A stretch of DNA of 64,000 bases from Eriocheir sinensis (GCF_024679095.1 NW_026110518.1:1009281-1073280); one strand, 5' to 3'; positions 9,956 to 22,204 are shown, counted from the stretch's first letter. Program-made: numbers and translations. The notes: a model not told the origin generated them from the sequence alone.

Positions 9956-10910
9956 GAAGAAACCTAAATGGTGGAATAACGAAATTCAAAATAGCCTATC
10001 TCTTAAAAAACGCGTATACAGTAAATACATATCAACTCAGAGTGAGGCTGACAAACTAGAGTTGGACAGAATTCGCCGTGAAACCAAGAAATTAATAAAA
10101 CGAAACAAGAAAAATCTTGAAGAATATATAGAGGAAACGAGTAAATCTAATCCTAAAGAATTTTTTTCCTGTGTAAATAATAAAAAGTCACTCACCTCTG
10201 GTATCGGACCGCTTGCTGATGATAATGGTAACCACACGAACGATGAAAATGAAATGGCTACAATCCTAAATAACTTTTTCGCATCCGTATTTACCGACGA
10301 AGATTGTTTATCACCTCAACCGCCGGAGGTTAGAGGACCGAAAAGATGTTGAGTGGCGTGCTCATCGTAGAAAGTGACATTTTACGCACAATTGAAAAGA
10401 TTAAAGTAAACAAAGCTCCTGGTCCAGACAAAATTACCCCTAGGGTCTTAAAAGAAATCAAACATCAAATTTGTAAACCGCTCTCCATCATATTCAATAA
10501 ATTTTTAACAGCTGGAGAAGTTCCGTCGGATTGGAAACTAGCAAATGTCACACCAATTTTCAAAAAGGGGGACAAGTCTCATCCAGGAAACTATCGACCA
10601 ATTAGCCTGACATCGATTGTAAGTTAATGGAGACTATCATTCGCGACAATATGGTGAAATTCTTCGAAGAAAATAATATAATTAATAATTCGCAACATGG
10701 CTTCCGTAGTAAACGTTCGTATTTAACTTACTTACTTGATTTTTTTCATTATATTTTTGAGGTGTTCGATGAAAGCACATCAACAGATATCGTATATCTG
10801 GATTTTCAAAAGGGATTTGATAAGGTCCCCCACCAACGATTGTTCAGCAAACTATTGGCGCACGGTATCTCGGGTAACATTCACAATTGGCTTGTGGACT
10901 TATTACTGAT
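9950..10910 (+). pseudogene. Family D ORF2 reverse transcriptase, N-terminal half, 3' truncated
   Basis: The linker (KKPKWWNNEIQN, SNPKEFFSCVNNKKS, IGPLADDNGN) leads to KVNKAPGPDKITPRVLKE, SDWKLANVTPIFKKGDKSHPGNYRPISLTSIV, a frameshift at about 10620-10627, then METIIRDNMVKFFEENN, SQHGFRSKRS, VYLDFQKGFDKVPHQRL and GNIHNWL, breaking off at about 10909. The catalytic FADD half is missing. About 33 bp of unrelated DNA and a (TC)n tract follow. Loss of the 3' half is atypical for a LINE, which normally truncates at its 5' end, so a later deletion is likely. Confidence 0.85.
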
Positions 10911-10938
10911 TGCTTTTATTTTCGTTTATTTATGCTAT

Positions 10939-10942
<4 letters not shown>

Positions 10943-11019
<77 letters not shown>
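10943..11019. repeat. (TC)n microsatellite at the 5' border of family A copy 1
   Basis: About 38 uninterrupted TC units directly abutting element A copy 1. Confidence 0.97.
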
Positions 11020-11021
<2 letters not shown>

Positions 11022-11028
11022 ACTCTTG

Positions 11029-11207
11029 ACGTGGAGTTCTTCAACGCATGGGACAATTTCTATGGACAAAGTGAGCTCTTCCATAAGGACGGATTGCACC
11101 TGTTTCCCATCGGGGCACCCAGATTCGGAAGGCTTCTCAACGACGCAGTACGTGTCATCCGATCAAAAAACGAGTCACGGCCACGTCTCTCCACCCCGCC
11201 CGTGTAA
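11029..11207 (+). pseudogene. Family A ORF1 C-terminal end (esterase tail)
   Basis: The frame reads LDVEFFNAWDNFYGQSELF, then DGLHLFPIGAPRFGRLLNDAV. This corresponds to the Asp-His block (DGIHLNPVG) of the family D esterase. The Ser nucleophile block and everything upstream are absent because the copy is truncated at the (TC)n border. It ends at a TAA a short distance before ORF2. Confidence 0.75.
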
Positions 11208-11278
11208 ATAGACGCCGTGCATCGCAACAAACCCGTAACCGTGATCCCGCAAGTACCACCACCACTATTACCAAGCCT

Positions 11279-12050
11279 CTAGATAATTTAAAAATCCTTA
11301 GTTTCAATGCGCGTAGCCTAAGAAACAAATTTGATGAACTGAGATGTCTTGCTCTAACAGAAAATTTTGACATAATTGCTATAACCGAAACATTTATCGA
11401 CACCACAAATATTGATTTAAGTTCCGAATACAACATAGATGGCTACAAACTCTTCAACAAAGATCGTGTAAACCGTAGAGGTGGTGGCGTCGCCCTTTAT
11501 GTCAAAAGCTATTTGCAACCCACTGACAAAACATCGGGAAACAGTAACGTTGAACATTTGTGTGTGCGAATAAACATTGCAAAAGTCAATTTAAATATAT
11601 CTGTCACCGACAGGCCTCCCGGGCAATCACTCGATGACGACCTTGAAATGTACAGCGTCTTAAGGCAGTCACTTAATAACAACGACTCACTGATATTAGG
11701 AGACTTTAACCTCCCCCATATCGACTGGGCGACACTGTCAGGTACAGAAGGCGAGTCACACAGAATGATCGAATTTCTAGAAGAAAATTATCTAAGCCAA
11801 ATGGTTTCTGAGCTAACTCGACAAAATAATATACTCGACCTTGTTATAACGACCCAAGATAACCTAGTCAGTAATGTCACGGTAGGAGAACACCTCGGTT
11901 CTTGCGATCACAAATAGTGCGCGTCGACATCAGAGCTCAATCATCAGTGACTGAAAATAAAGTAAAGGTGCCCAATTTCAAAAGGGCTAACTTCGTAGAA
12001 ATCCGACAACGTAGAGGAAGCCTGGCTAAGCTTTAAAAATCACTTACTCA
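11279..12050 (+). pseudogene. Family A ORF2 endonuclease domain (EEP type), frameshifted
   Basis: Motifs in order: LSFNARSLRNK, IAITETFID, NRRGGGVALYVK, a DRPPGQ segment, ILGDFNLPHIDW, RQNNILDLVITT and GSCDHK. A one-base deletion at about 11915, relative to copy 2, shifts the frame right after the SCDH active-site block. A deletion of some 30 bases near 12010 removes part of the following linker. It would have nicked target DNA. As it stands it is inactive. Confidence 0.85.
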
Positions 12051-12073
12051 CTCAGCAGAACACATTCGTCCCC

Positions 12074-13507
12074 TTGTGCGAGAAGCGAATTAACACTAAT
12101 AAAAGCCCACCGTGGTTTAATAGCGAAATTAAACAATCAGTCAATGAGAGAAAATTGTTTTACAGGTTAAAGAAAGAACAAAGCACGCCCGAAAACATTA
12201 GACTTTATAATGGTGCCAGGCGACGAGTAAAAAGACTAGTAGGTCACGCAAAGCGTAGATATGAAGAAAATATTGCAGCCAACTGTAAAAATAATCCGAA
12301 ATCTTTCTTCAGTTACATAAACAACAGAAAGGCGATCAAAAGTGGTATTGGACCTTTAACAAACAGCAACGGTGCACTAGTGACTGACAGCCAACACATT
12401 GCAAACCTCTTAAACAATTACTTTTCCTCGGTGTTTAATACTAACAGTCTTCCTCTCGCTACCGCCAACACCAGTACTATTGTAAATCTCGAGCATGCAT
12501 TGCCTAATTTTGAAATAACAACCGATGAAGTCCCTAAAGCTCTCCATTCACTTAAAACAAATAAAAGTCCCGGACCCGACAAAGTATATCCTATACTGCT
12601 TAAAGAAACAAAGAGCGAAATACTCTCCTCCCTCACTACCGTATTCAATATGTCCTTGCGACAAGGCATCGTCCCTTCGGATTGGAAAAAAGCTAACGTG
12701 ACACCGATTTTTGAGAAAGGAGACAAAAAAATACCAGGTAACTACCGACCCATTAGTCTAACTTCAATTGTAGGTAAGCTACTCGAGAGCATAATTAGAG
12801 ACAAAATGGTGAGTTACCTCGAAAGCCACTCATTAATTGGGAATTCACAACATGGCTTCCGTAACAAAAGATCCTGCCTGTCAAACCTACTGACCTTTTA
12901 TAACGATCTCTTCTCAATTTATGACGTAACCAAATCAGTGGACGTAGTCTATCTTGATTTCCAGAAAGCGTTTGATAAAGTCCCACATCATAAATTACTT
13001 TATGAATTAAAGCAAATAGGCATTGACGGTCAAGTAAACCAATGGATCGCGAATTGGTTGAGCAACAGACAACAAAGAGTTGTGATTGACGGATTTAACT
13101 CAGAGTGGGCGCCGGTCACTAGTGGCGTCCCTCAGGGCTCGGTTCTTGGCCCAGTGCTCTTCATTATTTACATCAACGACGTGGACGTTGGACTCAATAA
13201 TCGCATTAGTAAATTTGCAGACGACACAAAGATTGGTAACTCGGTTCTCACTGACGATGACAGGCAAAGCCTCCAAGAGGATTTGCACAAAATTTCAGCT
13301 TGGTCGGATAAATGGGAGATGCCCTTTAACGTAGACAAGTGCCAGGTCCTTCAAGTTGGAACAAAAGATAAGAAGCTCGATTACGAAATACGCGGCGTTA
13401 AACTCACAAGCGTTCAATGCGTTAAGGACCTGGGGATTAAAATCGCGTCAAACCTCAAATTCTCACATCAATGCATCGAGCAGCAAATAAAGCGAACAGA
13501 ATGTTAG
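12074..13507 (+). CDS. Family A ORF2 reverse transcriptase (main open frame)
   Basis: A 477-codon open frame. It covers the linker (NKSPPWFNSEIK, CKNNPKSFFSYINNRKA), RT fingers (LKTNKSPGPDKVYPILLKE, WKKANVTPIFEKGDKK, NYRPISLTSIVGKLLES), palm (VVYLDFQKAFDKVPHHKLL, TSGVPQGSVLGPVLFIIYIN, FADDTKIG with the catalytic aspartates) and the WEMPFNVDKCQVLQ and KDLGIKIASN segments. A one-base deletion at about 13485 shifts it. The thumb and C-terminus continue in the next frame to 14022. Apart from that lesion the domain is well kept, which implies a recent insertion. Confidence 0.9.
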   Translation: MCEKRINTNKSPPWFNSEIKQSVNERKLFYRLKKEQSTPENIRLYNGARRRVKRLVGHAKRRYEENIAANCKNNPKSFFSYINNRKAIKSGIGPLTNSNGALVTDSQHIANLLNNYFSSVFNTNSLPLATANTSTIVNLEHALPNFEITTDEVPKALHSLKTNKSPGPDKVYPILLKETKSEILSSLTTVFNMSLRQGIVPSDWKKANVTPIFEKGDKKIPGNYRPISLTSIVGKLLESIIRDKMVSYLESHSLIGNSQHGFRNKRSCLSNLLTFYNDLFSIYDVTKSVDVVYLDFQKAFDKVPHHKLLYELKQIGIDGQVNQWIANWLSNRQQRVVIDGFNSEWAPVTSGVPQGSVLGPVLFIIYINDVDVGLNNRISKFADDTKIGNSVLTDDDRQSLQEDLHKISAWSDKWEMPFNVDKCQVLQVGTKDKKLDYEIRGVKLTSVQCVKDLGIKIASNLKFSHQCIEQQIKRTEC

Positions 13508-14022
13508 GCTTCATTAAAAGAAACTTTTTATTCAAGAATAAAGATGTAATACTTCCACTCTACAATAGTTTAGTCAGACCCCACTTGGAATATGCGGTAC
13601 AGTTTTGGTCTCCCCACCATGCAAAGGTCATTGCTAAACTAGAAGGTGTTCAGCGTCGAGCAACAAAAATGATCCCTTCCTTGCGCAACAAATCCTACGA
13701 AGAAAGGCTTTCCACCCTTAATATGTTCTCTCTTGAGAAACGTCGCCTCCGAGGAAAACTGATCGAATGTTTTAAAATACTTAATGGTTTCACGAATGTA
13801 GACAGAACAAAATTGTTTATGATCGATGACATTTTGCGAACGAGGAACAATGGCACAAAACTCAAATGTAGACAAGTAAATTCAGACTGCACCAAATTTT
13901 TCTTCACCAACGTTGTAGTGCGAGAATGGAATAAGCTCCCACCATCAGTGGTCCAGTGTAACACGATTGACTCCTTTAAAAACAAGCTCGACCGTCACTT
14001 CCTTGAACTTAATATTAACTAG
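13471..14022 (+). pseudogene. Family A ORF2 C-terminal part (thumb and tail)
   Basis: This continues the RT after the frameshift: [80 protein letters not shown] and VVREWNKLPPSVVQCNTIDSF, ending in a stop at 14020-14022. The segment aligns throughout with 32750-33242 of copy 2. Confidence 0.88.
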
Positions 14023-14140
14023 AGTAGAAAAGCAACGTTTTGGAGCCATCTGATTAATGTAAAATCACTTAGGTTTAAGGACAGACCACCTAGTCTGGAC
14101 CATGGGGTCTGTGTGGTCTGATTTTCTATATAAATCTATG

Positions 14141-14144
<4 letters not shown>
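14023..14144 (+). promoter_or_regulatory. Family A 3' UTR with conserved stem-loop
   Basis: The short 3' UTR holds an 8-bp perfect stem, CAGACCAC (14082-14089) with GTGGTCTG (14113-14120), followed by about 24 bases and then (TC)n. The same stem is kept in the copies at 33302-33340 and 2338-2375. 3' structures are recognised by the RT in related LINEs, so this is a candidate recognition element. Confidence 0.6.

Positions 14145-14226
<82 letters not shown>
14145..14226. repeat. (TC)n microsatellite at the 3' border of family A copy 1
   Basis: About 41 uninterrupted units fused directly to the element's 3' UTR. Confidence 0.97.
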
Positions 14227-14229
<3 letters not shown>

Positions 14230-14671
14230 GCTTGGTTAGTATGCAAAACAGTCTTGTGTCTCGGTAATTCGACTTTTATCTCTTTTAGCTTTTTTTTCAT
14301 TCTTTTCCTTTTCTTTCATTGTCATGGAAGAAAGTCGTTGCGAGTCAGTCATGGCGAGAGATTTACCGTTGTTGTTTTTGTTATCGTTGTTGTTGGGTGT
14401 TATCGTTCTTCTTGCTCTTGTTATTGTTACTGTTGTTGTTTTTTTTTTTTGTTTTTTTTTTTACAACAAAGGAGGCAGCTCAAGGGCACACAAAAAAAGA
14501 AAACAATAATAAAAAAAAAAGCCCGCTACTCGCTGCTCCTAAAAAAGAAACAAAAGAGGTGGCCGAAAGCAAGATCAAATACGGGAGGAGAGATGTCCTG
14601 ATACCCTCTTCTTGAAAGAGTTCAAGTCCTAGGCAGGAGGAAATACAGATGCAGGAAGATTGTTCCAGAGT

Positions 14672-16087
14672 TTACCAGCGTGAGGGATGAAAGAGTGAAG
14701 ATGCATAAGGGGTTTGGACAGTATAGGGATGAGCATGAGTAGAAAGTCGAGTGCAGCGGGGCCGCGGGAGGGGGGGAGGCATGCAGTTAGCAAGTTCAGA
14801 AGAGCAGTCAGCGTGAAAATATCGATAGAAGATAGAAAGAGAGGCAACATTGCGGCGGAATTTAAGAGGTAGAAGACTATCAGTAGGAGGAGGAGAGCTG
14901 ATGAGACGAAGAGCCTTAGCCTCCACTCTGTCCAGAAGAGCTGTGTGAGTGGAACCCCCCCACACGTGAGATGCATACTCCATACGAGGGCGGACAAGGC
15001 CCCTGTATATCGACAGCAACTGTGCAGGGGAGAAGAACTGGCGGAGACGGTACAGAACGCCCAGCCTCGAGGAAGCTGATTTAGTAAGAGATGAGATATG
15101 AAGTTTCCAGTTGAGATTTTGAGTTAAGGATAGACCGAGGATGTTTAGTGTTGAGGAAGGTGATAGCTGGGTGTTGTCAAAGAATAGGGGATAGTTGTTT
15201 GGAAGATTGTGTCGAGTGGATAGATGGAGAAACTGTGTTTTTGAGGCGTTGAAGGACACCAGGTTCCTCTTGCCCCAATCGGAAATAATAGTAATGTCTG
15301 AGGCTAAGCGTTCTGCAGCCTCCAGCCTTGAGTCGTTAAGTTCCTGTAGGGTGGGTCTTCTATTAAAAGAAGTTGAGTAATGCAGAGTGGAATCATCGGC
15401 GTAGGAATGGATAGGACAGTTCGTTTTGGAAAGAAGATCATCAATGAACAACAGAAAAAGAATGGGAGATAGGACAGAACCCTGTGGGACACCACTGTTA
15501 ATAGATTTAGGGGAAGAACAGTGACCGTCTACCACGGCAGAAATAGAACGGTCAGAAAGGAAACTGGAGATAAAGGTACAGAGAGAAGGAGAGAAACCGT
15601 AGGAGGGTAGTTTGGAAAGCAAAGATTTGTGCCAGACCCTATCAAAAGCTTTTGATATGTCCAGCGCAATAGCAAAGGTTTCACCGAAACGGCTAAGAGA
15701 GGATGACCAAGAGTCAGTTAAGAAGGCTAGGAGATCACCAGTAGAACGCCCCTTGCGGAACCCATACTGGCGATCAGATAGAAGGTCAGAAGTGGAAAGG
15801 TGCTTTTGAATCTTCCGGTTAAGGACTGACTCAAAAGCTTTAGATAGACAAGAAAGTAAAGCTATAGGACGGTAGTTTGAGGGATTGGAGCGGTCATCCT
15901 TCTTAGGCACAGGCTGTATGAAGGCATACTTCCAGCAGGAAGGAAAGGTAGATGTTGACAGGCAGAGGCGAAAGAATTTGACCAGGCAGGGTGACAGCAC
16001 GGAGGCAGTTTTTAAGGACAATAGGAGGCACTCCATCAGGTCCATAAGCCTTCTGAGGATTGAGGCCAGAGAGGGCATAGAAAACAT
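14672..16087 (-). CDS. Family B reverse transcriptase (largest intact frame)
   Basis: The 471-codon frame enters the true reading frame at [20 protein letters not shown]. The domain runs through [95 protein letters not shown] and YADDSTLHYSTS (catalytic YADD) to LVSFNASKTQFLHLS and RLRQFFSPAQLLSIYRGLVR. A C-terminal segment follows (HVWGGSTHTALLDRVEAKAL, FYRYFHADCSSELANCMPP). The frame ends near HPSRW, with the last motif (WNNLPASVFPPA) in another frame. The palm is complete, so this is the best preserved RT of family B. Confidence 0.9.
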   Translation of the reverse strand: MFSMPSLASILRRLMDLMECLLLSLKTASVLSPCLVKFFRLCLSTSTFPSCWKYAFIQPVPKKDDRSNPSNYRPIALLSCLSKAFESVLNRKIQKHLSTSDLLSDRQYGFRKGRSTGDLLAFLTDSWSSSLSRFGETFAIALDISKAFDRVWHKSLLSKLPSYGFSPSLCTFISSFLSDRSISAVVDGHCSSPKSINSGVPQGSVLSPILFLLFIDDLLSKTNCPIHSYADDSTLHYSTSFNRRPTLQELNDSRLEAAERLASDITIISDWGKRNLVSFNASKTQFLHLSTRHNLPNNYPLFFDNTQLSPSSTLNILGLSLTQNLNWKLHISSLTKSASSRLGVLYRLRQFFSPAQLLSIYRGLVRPRMEYASHVWGGSTHTALLDRVEAKALRLISSPPPTDSLLPLKFRRNVASLSIFYRYFHADCSSELANCMPPPLPRPRCTRLSTHAHPYTVQTPYASSLFHPSRW

Positions 16088-16428
16088 AATTTTGAAGAAT
16101 CTTTATAACAGGCATAAAAGAGTCAGAGGGGGGATGAGTAGGAGGAATATGCCCAGAATCGTCCAGAGTGGAGTTTTTAGAAAAAGTTTGAGAGAAGAGT
16201 TCAGCCTTAGAGATAGATGAGACGGCAGTGTTGCCGTCAGGACTGAGGAGTGGAGGGAAAGAAGTAGAAGTGAAGTTGGAAGAGATGTTTTTGGCTAGAT
16301 GCCAGAAGTCACGGGAAGAGTTAGAGAAAGCAAGGTTTTGGCATTTTCTATTAATGAAAGAATTTTTGGTTAGTCGGAGAATAGATTTGGCACGATTTCG
16401 GGCAGAAATGTAAAGTTCATAATTAGCA

Positions 16429-16832
16429 TTAGTTTGAAGGCTCTGGTACCTTTTGTGAGCTGCCTCTATCACTGACAGCACGAGAAGAAGCGTGATTAAA
16501 CCACGGCTTTTTAGCGTGAGGAGTAGAGAAAGAACGAGGAATGTATGGCTCCATTCCAGAGACAATCACCTCTGTGATGCGCTGAGCACACACAGAGGGG
16601 TCTCTATCCTGGAAGCAATAATCATTCCACATGAAATCGGAAAAGTACATCCTCAGGTCGTCCCACCGAGCTGAAGCAAAATGCCAGAAGCATTGCCTCT
16701 TCGGTGGGTCCAGAGGGTGTACAGGAGCGATAGGACAGGATGCAGAAATAAGATTGTGATCGGAGGAGCCCAACGGAGAGAACAGTTTGACAGAATAAGC
16801 AGAAGGGTTTGAGGTAAGGAAGAGCTCTAGAA
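16429..16832 (-). pseudogene. Family B endonuclease C-terminal end and linker
   Basis: The minus strand reads [18 protein letters not shown] (the SDH active-site block), [38 protein letters not shown] and [14 protein letters not shown], then loses frame near 16460. The linker resumes ([59 protein letters not shown]) in the neighbouring frame. The N-terminal endonuclease motifs are missing. Confidence 0.82.
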
Positions 16833-16904
16833 TGTTGGGTTCGAGGAGTTATCAAGACACCTCTCGGGTCGGCAGCCAGAAGGGGAGTCCTCCCTGGGGG
16901 AATT

Positions 16905-17315
16905 TGTGGTCCCCCCCCCCCCCCAGGCGGAGACTCCGAGGCTTTTTTTTTTTATTTTTTTTTTTATTTACATTGCTGCCTATTGCGCCGGTAGGCTTCT
17001 TTCCGGTGGATCCTGATGGTCGGTCCAAGGCTTCATTCCGGTGGGTCCTGATGGTCGGCCCAGCCCGTTCTGGCGCAGGCGAGTGTTTATAGTGGCGCCG
17101 TCTTGCATTGGCTCATGCTGCCCTTCCAGAGCTCATTTTTGATCCTTGAATCTAGAGTCCGGGTTGATAGGTGGTCTTCTGGACAGCATGTGGGTAGTTT
17201 TAAGCCACTCGGCGGCGGCTGAAAAATCCCAGCTTGGTGGCACCTGGCGGGGATTGAACTCGCGTCCTCCTGAACACGAGGCCGTTACTTTGACGACTCA
17301 GCCACCGCCTCCCCT
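16905..17315 (-). mobile_element. tRNA-derived SINE copy 1
   Basis: On the minus strand the head begins GGGGAGGCGGTGGCTGAGTC with an A-box-like TGGCTGAGTCG (17294-17304) and a B-box-like GAGTTCAATCC (17251-17261). It continues through a shared body (CCACATGCTGTCCAGAAGAC, GCCACTATAAACACTCGCCT) and ends in a T-rich run on the plus strand at 16943-16966, i.e. a poly(A) tail. Sister copies lie at 20172-20549, 42380-42760 and 57424-57697. Confidence 0.88.
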
Positions 17316-17595
17316 CTTGATGTAGGTGCGCCATTTTGAAATTTTAATTTTGGGAAAAAGTGTATATATTGTGTGAATGTAGTGTGGTGTGGATAAAGAG
17401 AGGATCTGTCTTTAGAGAGCATGCTGAACTACTCTCCGGTGTTGGTGAGACAATAGGGAAAAGGTTAGTGAGGACATGGGAAGGGTCTTTGGAGGGCTTC
17501 AGCTCCCTTCTCACCTCCCATATAGACCTCACCGGGAGTGGCTTGCGCCCGTTCGGTAGGTGTCTTCCTACCTACTCCTACCTACTGCTTATGTA
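17316..17595. other. Unassigned stretch
   Basis: A weak open frame is present at 17360-17596. No domain, splice pattern or repeat match is visible. Confidence 0.3.
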
Positions 17596-17599
17596 ATGA

Positions 17600-17635
17600 T
17601 AATAGTAGTAGTTGCAGTATTAGTAGTAGTAGAAC

Positions 17636-17674
<39 letters not shown>

Positions 17675-17680
17675 CAGTAG
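17600..17680. repeat. (TAG)n microsatellite
   Basis: Interrupted, then pure AGT units (17634-17673). Confidence 0.95.
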
Positions 17681-17754
17681 CAACTGTCTTTCTTTTATCT
17701 TTCTGTCTATATCTCACTTATCTCCCTTTATATTTTCACTTACACTTCAAATCC

Positions 17755-17769
17755 GCACACACACAAACA

Positions 17770-17825
<56 letters not shown>

Positions 17826-17835
17826 CACACAAACA
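17755..17835. repeat. (CA)n microsatellite, left side
   Basis: Nearly pure CA units ending at the border of the hAT-like element at 17842. Confidence 0.95.
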
Positions 17836-17841
17836 CACATC

Positions 17842-19790
<1,949 letters not shown>

Positions 19791-19794
19791 CTGT

Positions 19795-19975
19795 GTCTAA
19801 AGTGTTCCAACAGGGGAGTATCAAGACACCTTTCCATTCGGAACTGACCTCTATCCTGGCATCTCGTGCTAACTGTATTTTTGCCGAAACTTAGCGGGCT
19901 TTTTTGTTTTGTTTCTTGTTTTTGACCCTTGACCCTTTGATCCTTGAACTGTTTCCATTGCTGTAAGAAAAGTAT
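19795..19975 (+). mobile_element. Family B 3' terminal fragment
   Basis: It matches the B 3' end: a GTATCAAGACACC block, AGCGGGCTTTTTTG, TTGAACTGTTTCC and GCTGTAAGAAAAG at the terminus. It appears to interrupt a degenerate tandem array with AGTGTTGGGAGAAATAAA-type units on both sides. Confidence 0.7.
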
Positions 19976-20165
19976 TAGAAGGTGTAGCTTCTGAATGTAG
20001 GAAGAAATAACCTCACACATGAATAATCTTTTCGTTCAGTGGTAGGAAGTGTAGCATTCTGAGTGTTGGGAGAAATAAATATGCTCTCACATGTCAGTCT
20101 TTCAGTCCAGTGACTCGAGTTAAGTGTCAAGGTGTAGCATTCTGGGTGTTGGGAGAACTAACGTT
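19976..20165. repeat. Degenerate tandem repeat
   Basis: The motif GTGTAGCATTCTGAGTGTTG with a following GGAGAAATAA recurs about every 85 bp (19985, 20050, 20130), with a diverged unit near 19690-19770 upstream of the B fragment. Confidence 0.55.
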
Positions 20166-20171
20166 TTTCAT

Positions 20172-20549
20172 GGGTAGGCGGTGGCCGAAGTGATAGCGTA
20201 CTGGACCCACATTCGCCGCGTGATGGACGACGCGGGTTCGAATCCTCACGCTACCACTCGGATTTTTCAGTCACCGCCGAGTGGCTTAAAACTACCCACA
20301 TGCTGTCCTGAAGACCACCCATCAACCCGGACTCTAGAGGAAGCCGTCCAAGCGAATCAAGAACGAGCTCCGGGGGGCAACATGAGCCAATGCAAGATGG
20401 CGCCACTATAAACACTCGCCTGCGCCAGAACGGGCTGGGCCGACCATCAGGCCCCACCTGGAAGAAGCCTTGGGCCGACAATCAGGCCCCACCGGGAAGA
20501 TGCCTACCGGCGCAATAGGCAACAACGTAAAAAAAAAAAAAAAAAAAAA
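20172..20549 (+). mobile_element. tRNA-derived SINE copy 2 (best preserved)
   Basis: The head GGCGGTGGCCGAAGTGATAG contains A box TGGCCGAAGTGA (20182-20193) and a consensus B box GGTTCGAATCC (20235-20245), the internal RNA polymerase III promoter. The A-B spacing and the long variable region fit a Leu- or Ser-tRNA ancestor. The body ends in about 20 A residues (20529-20549). It is a non-coding, non-autonomous retroposon that would borrow LINE machinery. Confidence 0.92.
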
Positions 20550-20832
20550 CTCCTTTAGCTGCACTCCCTTGTATGTTCCTTTCTTGCTGTCCTTCAGTGC
20601 CATTAAGCTGCTTCCTTTATTATAAAAAAAAAGTTTGGCCTCATTATTAAAAAAATGTTTATCGATATGTCAGACTGTGCAAGGAAGGGTAACTCCAAAA
20701 AGGAGAATGACAAAAAAAGATTGGCCTCCTTAGTACAAAATAATGGAGAATGCGCTATGACTTCCTGGCTCGTGTGCCTTCAAGTTAGTATAAAACGTGT
20801 CTCGGTGTGTTGAGTCTGTGCCGAGGAGGCAC
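20550..20832. other. A/T-rich DNA after the SINE, partly B-tail-like
   Basis: CTCCTTTAGCTGCACTCCC and AAGCTGCTTCCTTTATTATA resemble the family B 3' end. The remainder is unassigned. Confidence 0.35.
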
Positions 20833-21475
<643 letters not shown>

Positions 21476-21479
21476 AATG

Positions 21480-21722
21480 AGGAGGAGGAGGAGGAAACAT
21501 GGAAACATGGACTAGCATGCAGCAGAAAGCCTGTTGGCTCATTACTAGGCTGCCTGCATTCAGTGATTTAATCAATCCGTTTGCCATAGGAGTGGCTTGC
21601 AGGGAAGGATTAAAGCACTTGTGTATCTACTCCTGGGAACGTTCAGTTCACTCCCGATGCAGCAAAGTGGCGATCAATGCGTTTCTTGAAGGGGTTGATG
21701 GTCTCTGCGCTAACCACTTCTG
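21480..21722 (-). pseudogene. CR1-like RT C-terminal fragment and 3' UTR
   Basis: The minus strand reads PAEVVSAETINPFKKRIDRH then FAASGVN and a stop, a C-terminal signature shared with CR1-like RTs. It is followed by a short UTR that ends in repeated CCATGTTT units. Its coding part runs into (TCC)/(TTC) repeats upstream. Confidence 0.65.
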
Positions 21723-21836
21723 CAGGAGGAGGAGGAGGAGGAGGAGGAGGGAAGAAGAAGAAGAAGAAGAAGAAGAAGAAGAAGAAGAAGAAGAAGAAGA
21801 AGAAGAAGAAGAAGAAGAAGAAGAGGAGGAGGAAGA
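21722..21836. repeat. (GGA)n-(GAA)n compound microsatellite
   Basis: GGA units to about 21750, then roughly 25 GAA units, then GGA again. Confidence 0.96.
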
Positions 21837-21905
21837 GTAAAGGGTAGAGGAGAATGGGACAGATTGAGGAGGAGGAGTTTGTCATGAGTGAAAGTGGATG
21901 TAATG

Positions 21906-21908
<3 letters not shown>

Positions 21909-21974
<66 letters not shown>

Positions 21975-22015
21975 CATAGAAAATCAGACCACACAGACCC
22001 CATGGTCCGGACTAG
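21909..22015 (-). mobile_element. Family A 3' terminal fragment with (TC)n tail
   Basis: (GA)n at 21909-21970 is followed by the complement of the A 3' end, including CAGACCACACAGACCCCATG, truncated inside the conserved stem at about 22012. The other side is not TC repeat. Confidence 0.8.
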
Positions 22016-22099
22016 GTGCTTAATAGTTTTAAGCCAGTAAAGAATAACCATTGTATAAATGGAAATAAAGTTTTTTATTCTGATTCTGATTCTGATTGT

Positions 22100-22204
22100 G
22101 TGAGTGGAGCCCCCCCCCCCCAACACATGTGATGCATACTCCATACGAGGGCGGACAAGGCCCCTGTATGTGGACAGCATCTGTGCGGGGGAGAAAAACT
22201 GGCG
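22100..22204 (-). pseudogene. Family B fragment (RLRQFF-MEYASHVWG region)
   Basis: The complement encodes QFFSPAQMLSTYRGLVRPRM and EYASHVLGG, with an expanded C-run at 22113-22121. Confidence 0.8.

Larger units (their letters stand above)
11020..14144 (+). mobile_element. Family A non-LTR retrotransposon copy 1 (CR1-like), bracketed by (TC)n
   Basis: The element starts inside ORF1 (5'-truncated), carries endonuclease and a nearly complete RT, and ends with a 3' UTR whose last bases run straight into (TC)n. Its sister copy at 30508-33363 is closely similar and is also flanked by (TC)n on both sides, but begins at a different ORF1 position. ORF2 is split by three or more small lesions. The clade call (CR1/L2 group) rests on the RT motif style and the esterase ORF1. 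Confidence 0.88.
14455..16835 (-). mobile_element. Family B non-LTR retrotransposon copy 2 (I/Jockey-like)
   Basis: Read on the minus strand it contains the end of the endonuclease ([12 protein letters not shown]), a linker, a complete RT, a C-terminal tail and a T-rich 3' UTR ending at about 14455 (complement of ACAACAAAGGAGGCAGC). It is 5'-truncated at about 16835 inside the endonuclease. At least two frameshifts are visible: a 2-base loss near 16460 relative to the copy at 62395-64000, and one near 16010. A SINE lies just beyond its 5' end. Confidence 0.88.
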
